DNA from: Vanilla planifolia
Taxonomy: Eukaryota > Streptophyta > Magnoliopsida > Asparagales > Orchidaceae
NCBI GenBank assembly: GCA_023846275.1
Contig: CM043868.1
Coordinates: forward strand, 15,967,755-16,031,754
Direction of reading: 5' to 3'
Length of the DNA stretch: 64,000 bases
Under the pieces are notes generated by a model. That model saw nothing but the letters and a program-made list of their open reading frames with translations, had not been told where the DNA came from and ran no database searches. Below are positions 58,889 through 64,000 of this stretch, in pieces; position 1 is the first letter of the stretch; each line of letters opens with the position of its first letter. A program made the translations under genes and the position numbers.

Positions 58889-59945
58889 ATGGATTTTGTT
58901 ACATTTATTAATGAAAAAAATTTAAACTTATTATTAAATTATTTGATTTAGCATTATTTTGTTGAATACATATAAATATAAGTTTAATTTTCTTCAAGTG
59001 TTTGCATAACTATTGGTATATATGATACTTGATAGTATTGACAAACATTTTATTTAGACTCATACTTAAAAAGATTTTAATTTGAAAGAAAATTGTAATA
59101 ATTATAAACTAAAATTAGTCAAATCTCATATTAAAAATTAAATATAATATTAAAATTTTAATATAACCCTTATGTATAAACTTACATTTTTTATATTTTT
59201 AAATATTTACTTATAATATATTGAGCTAAATTATGCTTGCAACTCTTACAAATATACTTGTTTTATCATCTAGGCTCTAAAGACATTAAGATGATAACAC
59301 AATAAGTTTAAAAAGCATACGATCATAATGTATTAATACAAAAAATTTATAAACTGTACTTCAAGAATGATATAAAAATAGATATATATAATCATGAAAA
59401 GGATAGAAAATCATAATAATTAAAAATTTAAAACAAACAATATCCAACCTCTCAAATATGCATATAGAAAGAAGAGGTGAGGATTACACAAAAAAAAAGA
59501 ACGTAGAAGAGATAAAAACAAACAAATAGCAATGAGGTCATTGCCATAGTAATCACAGATGTTGATGTAAGTTTTACAAACGAAACTAATGATGGAGGGC
59601 ACAACTGTTCCTTAATGAAGCATGCCTTGTTGGCCTCACTACTTTGTCATTACATCACTTTTCTACACTTGCTTTCTGTCTCACCATTATCCTAATAATA
59701 ATTTCTTCTCTTGAAGTGGTCCTACTAGAGGCCCATCTCTCATATTTTAGAAACCCAATTGAATACAACCCTTTTTCAAGTTGCTCTTTATTCAATCAGT
59801 TGCTCTTTATTTCTTGTAATCAAATATTTTATGTAACAGAATCCTTTCATTACATAAGACATCATAATTATCTTATCATTGATATTTTTTAAATAAGTTT
59901 AATGTTAAAAATTTGAAACAAATAAAATAATAATTATTTTTATTT

Positions 59946-59967
59946 TGTATATATATATATATATATA
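59946..59967. repeat. (AT)n microsatellite in copy C
   Basis: About 11 AT units at the position homologous to 53882-53909 in copy A. Confidence 0.85.
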
Positions 59968-60314
59968 TGCATATTTGATGATTTCAAATGTCACACTTTT
60001 ATAGATGAGAAATGTAACTTTTGCATTGGAAATAATAATCCATTCATCACAAAAGTTCATTCAATAAAAAGACATATTTATTTAGTTATTTATTTTTATT
60101 TTATTTAAAAATATTTATTTGTTAATATCAAGTAACAAACAAACAAAAGATAATAAAATCAATCATCAAATATATTGACACTATTTAAAGTGAAGTACAA
60201 ACTCACATATTATGAAAAATAATATTATTTTCTTGATTAATAAAGGTTTGATTTGGTGTTAAAAAAAAGAAATTATAAGATAGCCAATGTTATGGACTTC
60301 ACATTAAATAAATA

Positions 60315-60322
60315 TGAGAGAT

Positions 60323-60379
<57 letters not shown>
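60315..60379. repeat. (GA)n microsatellite in copy C
   Basis: About 32 GA units with two interruptions near the start. It is homologous to the shorter tract at 54252 in copy A. Confidence 0.93.
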
Positions 60380-60381
<2 letters not shown>

Positions 60382-60577
60382 CTACAAAGGTCGGGATAAA
60401 ACAAGTAGAAGAAAAGAATTGAGGAAATGCTACAGCAAGCTAGAGCTAGGGAAAGGAGGAAAGAATTAAGCTAAAGATGAACAATTATTTTACAAAGAAA
60501 TCTTAATTTTGTAATTTTTAAAGATTAAAAGTTTTTTTGGTGCAAGTCAAGCCTTTTTTAGAACTAGTTGATATCCC

Positions 60578-63500
60578 AAGTCAAACTTGATTGCTCTTAG
60601 GCACACTTATCTAACATTCATCAAATGGAGTAGACCATGGTGACTTAGAACATCCTATTAATCGTCTTTTAAAATCAAATGGTTGACATTTCATAATTGT
60701 ATTTTTTATCAAGATTTTTGTATAGCTCCATATCATTCAAGGAGGCAATTGGCAAACTTTTATTTATAAAAATAATTGATTTTAATTATTGACTAAAAAC
60801 TTTTTAATTGAAACCTATCACATATTGATAGGTCATCTAAGATAATACCAAGCATAGGATAACTCTAAATTAATTTTATACTTAAAATCAAATATAAACA
60901 AGTCTTAATTATTAATAGATATGAAATTTAAATAAAATTTGATGTTTTTAAAATATGAAGAAAATATTTCAAAATTTTGGAATGTTTGATACAATAGTTT
61001 AAAGCACAAGATCTTTGAGTTTTCTAAAGAATGTTTTAAAGATCACTCAAACACTATTTTGGATTGAAAAGATATGCTCACAATTATACAGTAATGAAGA
61101 TCAAAATTAAACATAAGTTTGACTACTATAAGCCAGATCAACCATTTGATAATTGAATGCCACTTGCTTGATTTATTGAGATAAAGGACTAGTAGGAGGG
61201 TGGTCTCAATCATCATTGGCTAATTAATCAAATCAAATTTAGTAAGCATGCCTTGGAAAAACAAGCTTAAGCTAAAAAAATTTGTTGGGCCTTAAAAAAT
61301 TGATTGTTTCTTGGAAATCCCATCTTGGCCTAAAAAACATGGTTGGGCTTTCAAAAATTTGATAGATCTTATGTTTTTTAGTTTTGAAAAAAACTACATT
61401 GAAAAATTATTAAGGGTATTGAATCGATTAAATGAGATATTATTGAAAAAAGATTATTTATATTGCCCCTTATAATACCTAAAGGGCCTACTCTTTTGTC
61501 AAGTTGTTATTTTTTCATGATGGACTTTCAATCACAAAACAACTACATCCTATTACACCTTAAGCACATTCAAGGTACTCTAAGAAAACATATCCATATA
61601 CTCTACTAATAACTGGATATTAGAAACATTCTTATTTTCGTTCAACTTAGAAAAATAGGCTACAAGTTTACAAGGATTCCATGAATCTAAAGATAAAAAA
61701 ATAGAACCATCCTCTAGGCTTTCTCTTTCATCTTCCACTTTCCTTTGCTCCTCATTTGCCTTCTTCCATTATTAATCGCCATCTTTCAAAAAATTTAAGT
61801 AGACCCTCAATTGAAAAACAATCCTTGTAGAACATGATGTAGATTGATGAGATACCTCAAACCCATCGTGCATTCTACCTTAGGATGTAGTCGTTGATCA
61901 AGTTCTCTCGCATGAACAAGAAGAAAATCTTGTGCACGGGTGATTGTGTGCATTTATTTAGCTTATATTTATGTTATCATATGGTAGGGTCCTTGCTATT
62001 TTTTTATTTATAAAATGTTAAATAATAAAAAACCACTCTTAAATGTTTTTTAAATAATAATGCTTTTTATGATTTAACATAGAAGCTTTCATATATGTAT
62101 AATAAATTTCTCATTTTTTATTTATAAATCTCTTTTCTAAATTTTAAATATTTATTAAAATCTTTTTTTAAATAATTATTTAACATAAATTCTATATTGT
62201 AATAGATAAATATCACATGCACACATACACCTCTCTTTTATATGATTATAAAAATAGATTCATATTAAAATATTTGAAGTAGAAAAATCTCCTTTAAATA
62301 ATGTCTCTCTTAATATACAATATCTTAATTTAGAGATAAGTATAGCCATTTTTTTTAAAATATTTGTCATATAACTTTTTCTTATAATTATGTGATCTAA
62401 ACTTCTCTTTAAAATTATAGTGAAATTAAACACATATTGGATTATGAGAACTCACAATTCCATTGGAAAATAAAAAAATGCTCAAACCTTGTTAGCATCA
62501 TTTAAACATTTCAATTTATTATCTCAAATCATCTTTTACTATTAAAATATAGTCACATACAACCCACATAGTTATATTCTAAAACATGATATCTAAAATA
62601 ATTTTAGTAAAATATTTTTGACTAAGTCATCTCTTTATTTTTCATCTTCTTAGCTCCTATGAAATTTATCAATATGATATCAATTATTTCAATACTAAGA
62701 AAAAAGTAAGTTAATTGATAGTAGTTTAATAAACAATTATTTATACATATAAGTCAATACAAGTTTTGGATAATGTTATATGTTTAGTTAATATCTTCAA
62801 AAGAAAATAAATAAATTAAAAGATGTCAAACTAATTATGAATATGAAATAAAAAGTTTTTTAAACTTCTTTTTCACTATTTTTTAATTTCGTTTCTTTAT
62901 TTAATATTTGAAGTAGAAAAAATATTCACTATAAAACTTTAATAATTTATCGTTTTTCTTTTGTATAAATGAAATCTCTTCCTGAAACATCTTTTGAAAA
63001 TATCTTTTTAGAATACTTTTTCTATGTAAAAACTATCATCGAATAGGGCTTTCATCTTTCTCCTTCCTTGGATTAAAATTTTCTTATTTTAAATTCTGTT
63101 AATATTGAGTTTGAATGAAGTTAATTTAGCAAATAGTTTTCAAAAGACTTCAAACTTTACATGCTCAAGTGGCTAGTTGAAACTTTTATATTAAAAGCTG
63201 TCAAAGATCACAAGTTTACAATATTTTTTATTGGCCCTAATTGAAGTAATTTTTATTAATATAATACCAAGAATTCTACATTTTAATAAATTATATTCTT
63301 TATGAAATTTAAATGTAATAAAACTTTGTAAATAAAGTTCATATAGTTTTCTCCATTTTTTATGTTATAAGTTTCTTATAAGAGTGTTATCAAATTTAAT
63401 GCCATACTTGTTTGTTAATCTTAAGATTTTTAATTCAAACTTGTTTGATTTTTTATAAACACAAAATTTACTCATATTTATATTAAATGTTAAAGTATTT

Positions 63501-64000
63501 AATTAGATGGTCGGTTGACATGTAACATCTCTCATCTTTCTGGGATATGTCAATTATAAAAGAAGATTGGGAATCAAATACAAGATCGACGTTTTTTAGT
63601 TATTTAAGTCCCACAAAACTTCAACTTCAACTAATCAATAGTTGTTCTATTATGTAGGATGTACGACATCTCTTAAATAATCAAATAATGCAAGATTTGC
63701 CTCGATTTTTTATGCAAAGAATAACAACAACAAAATTGATAGTCATGAATCTTTTCTCGAAAATGAGATTTTAAGATAATAATGACATCACCTTGCCAAA
63801 TTTTTAGATTATTTTATAATATATCTCTCAATTATTGATGAATATATCAATGAAATTAGTTTAAACGAAAAAAGAAAAATAAAATGTGAAATCTAAAGAA
63901 TGGACGAGGAGACAATAAAAAAAATCAGTTATCTTTCTTAATATTTTTTTCTTTTTCTTCTTGCTTAATCTAATAGATAACAAATGTCATAAAGAAATAC
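60578..64000. other. AT-rich intergenic DNA, no gene seen
   Basis: No open frame of note, no splice-consistent exons, RNA gene or retroelement motif. A slightly less AT-rich patch at 61.5-61.95 kb has no recognisable content. Confidence 0.55.

Larger units (their letters stand above)
58889..60577 (+). repeat. Unknown repeat family, copy C
   Basis: Shares both ends with copy A (ATGGATTTTGTTACATTT to GTTGATATCCC) and is separated from copies A and B by about 3.2 kb of unrelated DNA. Having the same boundaries at two loci suggests a defined mobile or duplicated unit of roughly 1.7 kb. Confidence 0.85.

Overview
The window is nuclear DNA from a flowering plant. It is strongly AT-rich and mostly non-coding. 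It has spliceosomal introns, plant-only gene families (an R2R3-MYB of the MYB13/14/15 type and a plant cryptochrome) and many decayed LTR retrotransposons. The species cannot be named from what is visible.

Layout. 1-3.8 kb: AT-rich intergenic DNA with an ATT microsatellite. 3821-4699 (minus): an intact three-exon R2R3-MYB gene, subgroup 2, whose second intron uses a GC donor; its promoter lies at 4.8-5.8 kb. 5.8-16.95 kb: a long AT-rich gene desert. 16.97-33.6 kb (plus): a blue-light receptor cryptochrome, CRY2-like. Four coding exons are certain (17495-17807, 29261-29482, 29648-30360, 32912-33574). They cover the photolyase-homology region and most of the C-terminal extension. The final short exon must lie further 3'; the best candidate is 46770-46832, which would make the locus about 29 kb. 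Intron 1 (11.5 kb) carries a Cassandra-type TRIM retrotransposon whose LTRs contain 5S-rRNA-like sequence, plus two copies of an older LTR-like repeat. Intron 3 carries a duplicated LTR/primer-site remnant.

36.6-48.8 kb is a graveyard of Ty3 (gypsy) elements, all on the minus strand. One element (36661-41283) has both LTRs, a primer-site remnant, a gag zinc knuckle and an inactivated protease, reverse transcriptase and integrase. A second (about 41.8-44.8 kb) retains gag, RT, RNase H and integrase fragments. A third (about 47.9-48.7 kb) is a Tat-like RT/RNase H fragment. 50.6-51.6 kb holds a small LTR element with a tRNA-Met primer site. At 51.6-51.9 kb there is a GC-richer leader with a short first-exon-like ORF ending in a perfect donor site, but no recognisable continuation. 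52.7-60.6 kb holds three copies of one unknown 1.2-1.8 kb repeat that differ greatly in microsatellite length. The rest, to 64 kb, is AT-rich DNA with nothing recognisable.

The two host genes are independent: a stress-type transcription factor and a photoreceptor. They are about 12.8 kb apart and divergently transcribed. No wholly new system was found. The most informative items are the Cassandra tandem structure, the GC-AG intron of the MYB gene, the giant repeat-filled cryptochrome gene with overlapping upstream ORFs, the orphan first exon, and the three-copy unknown repeat.
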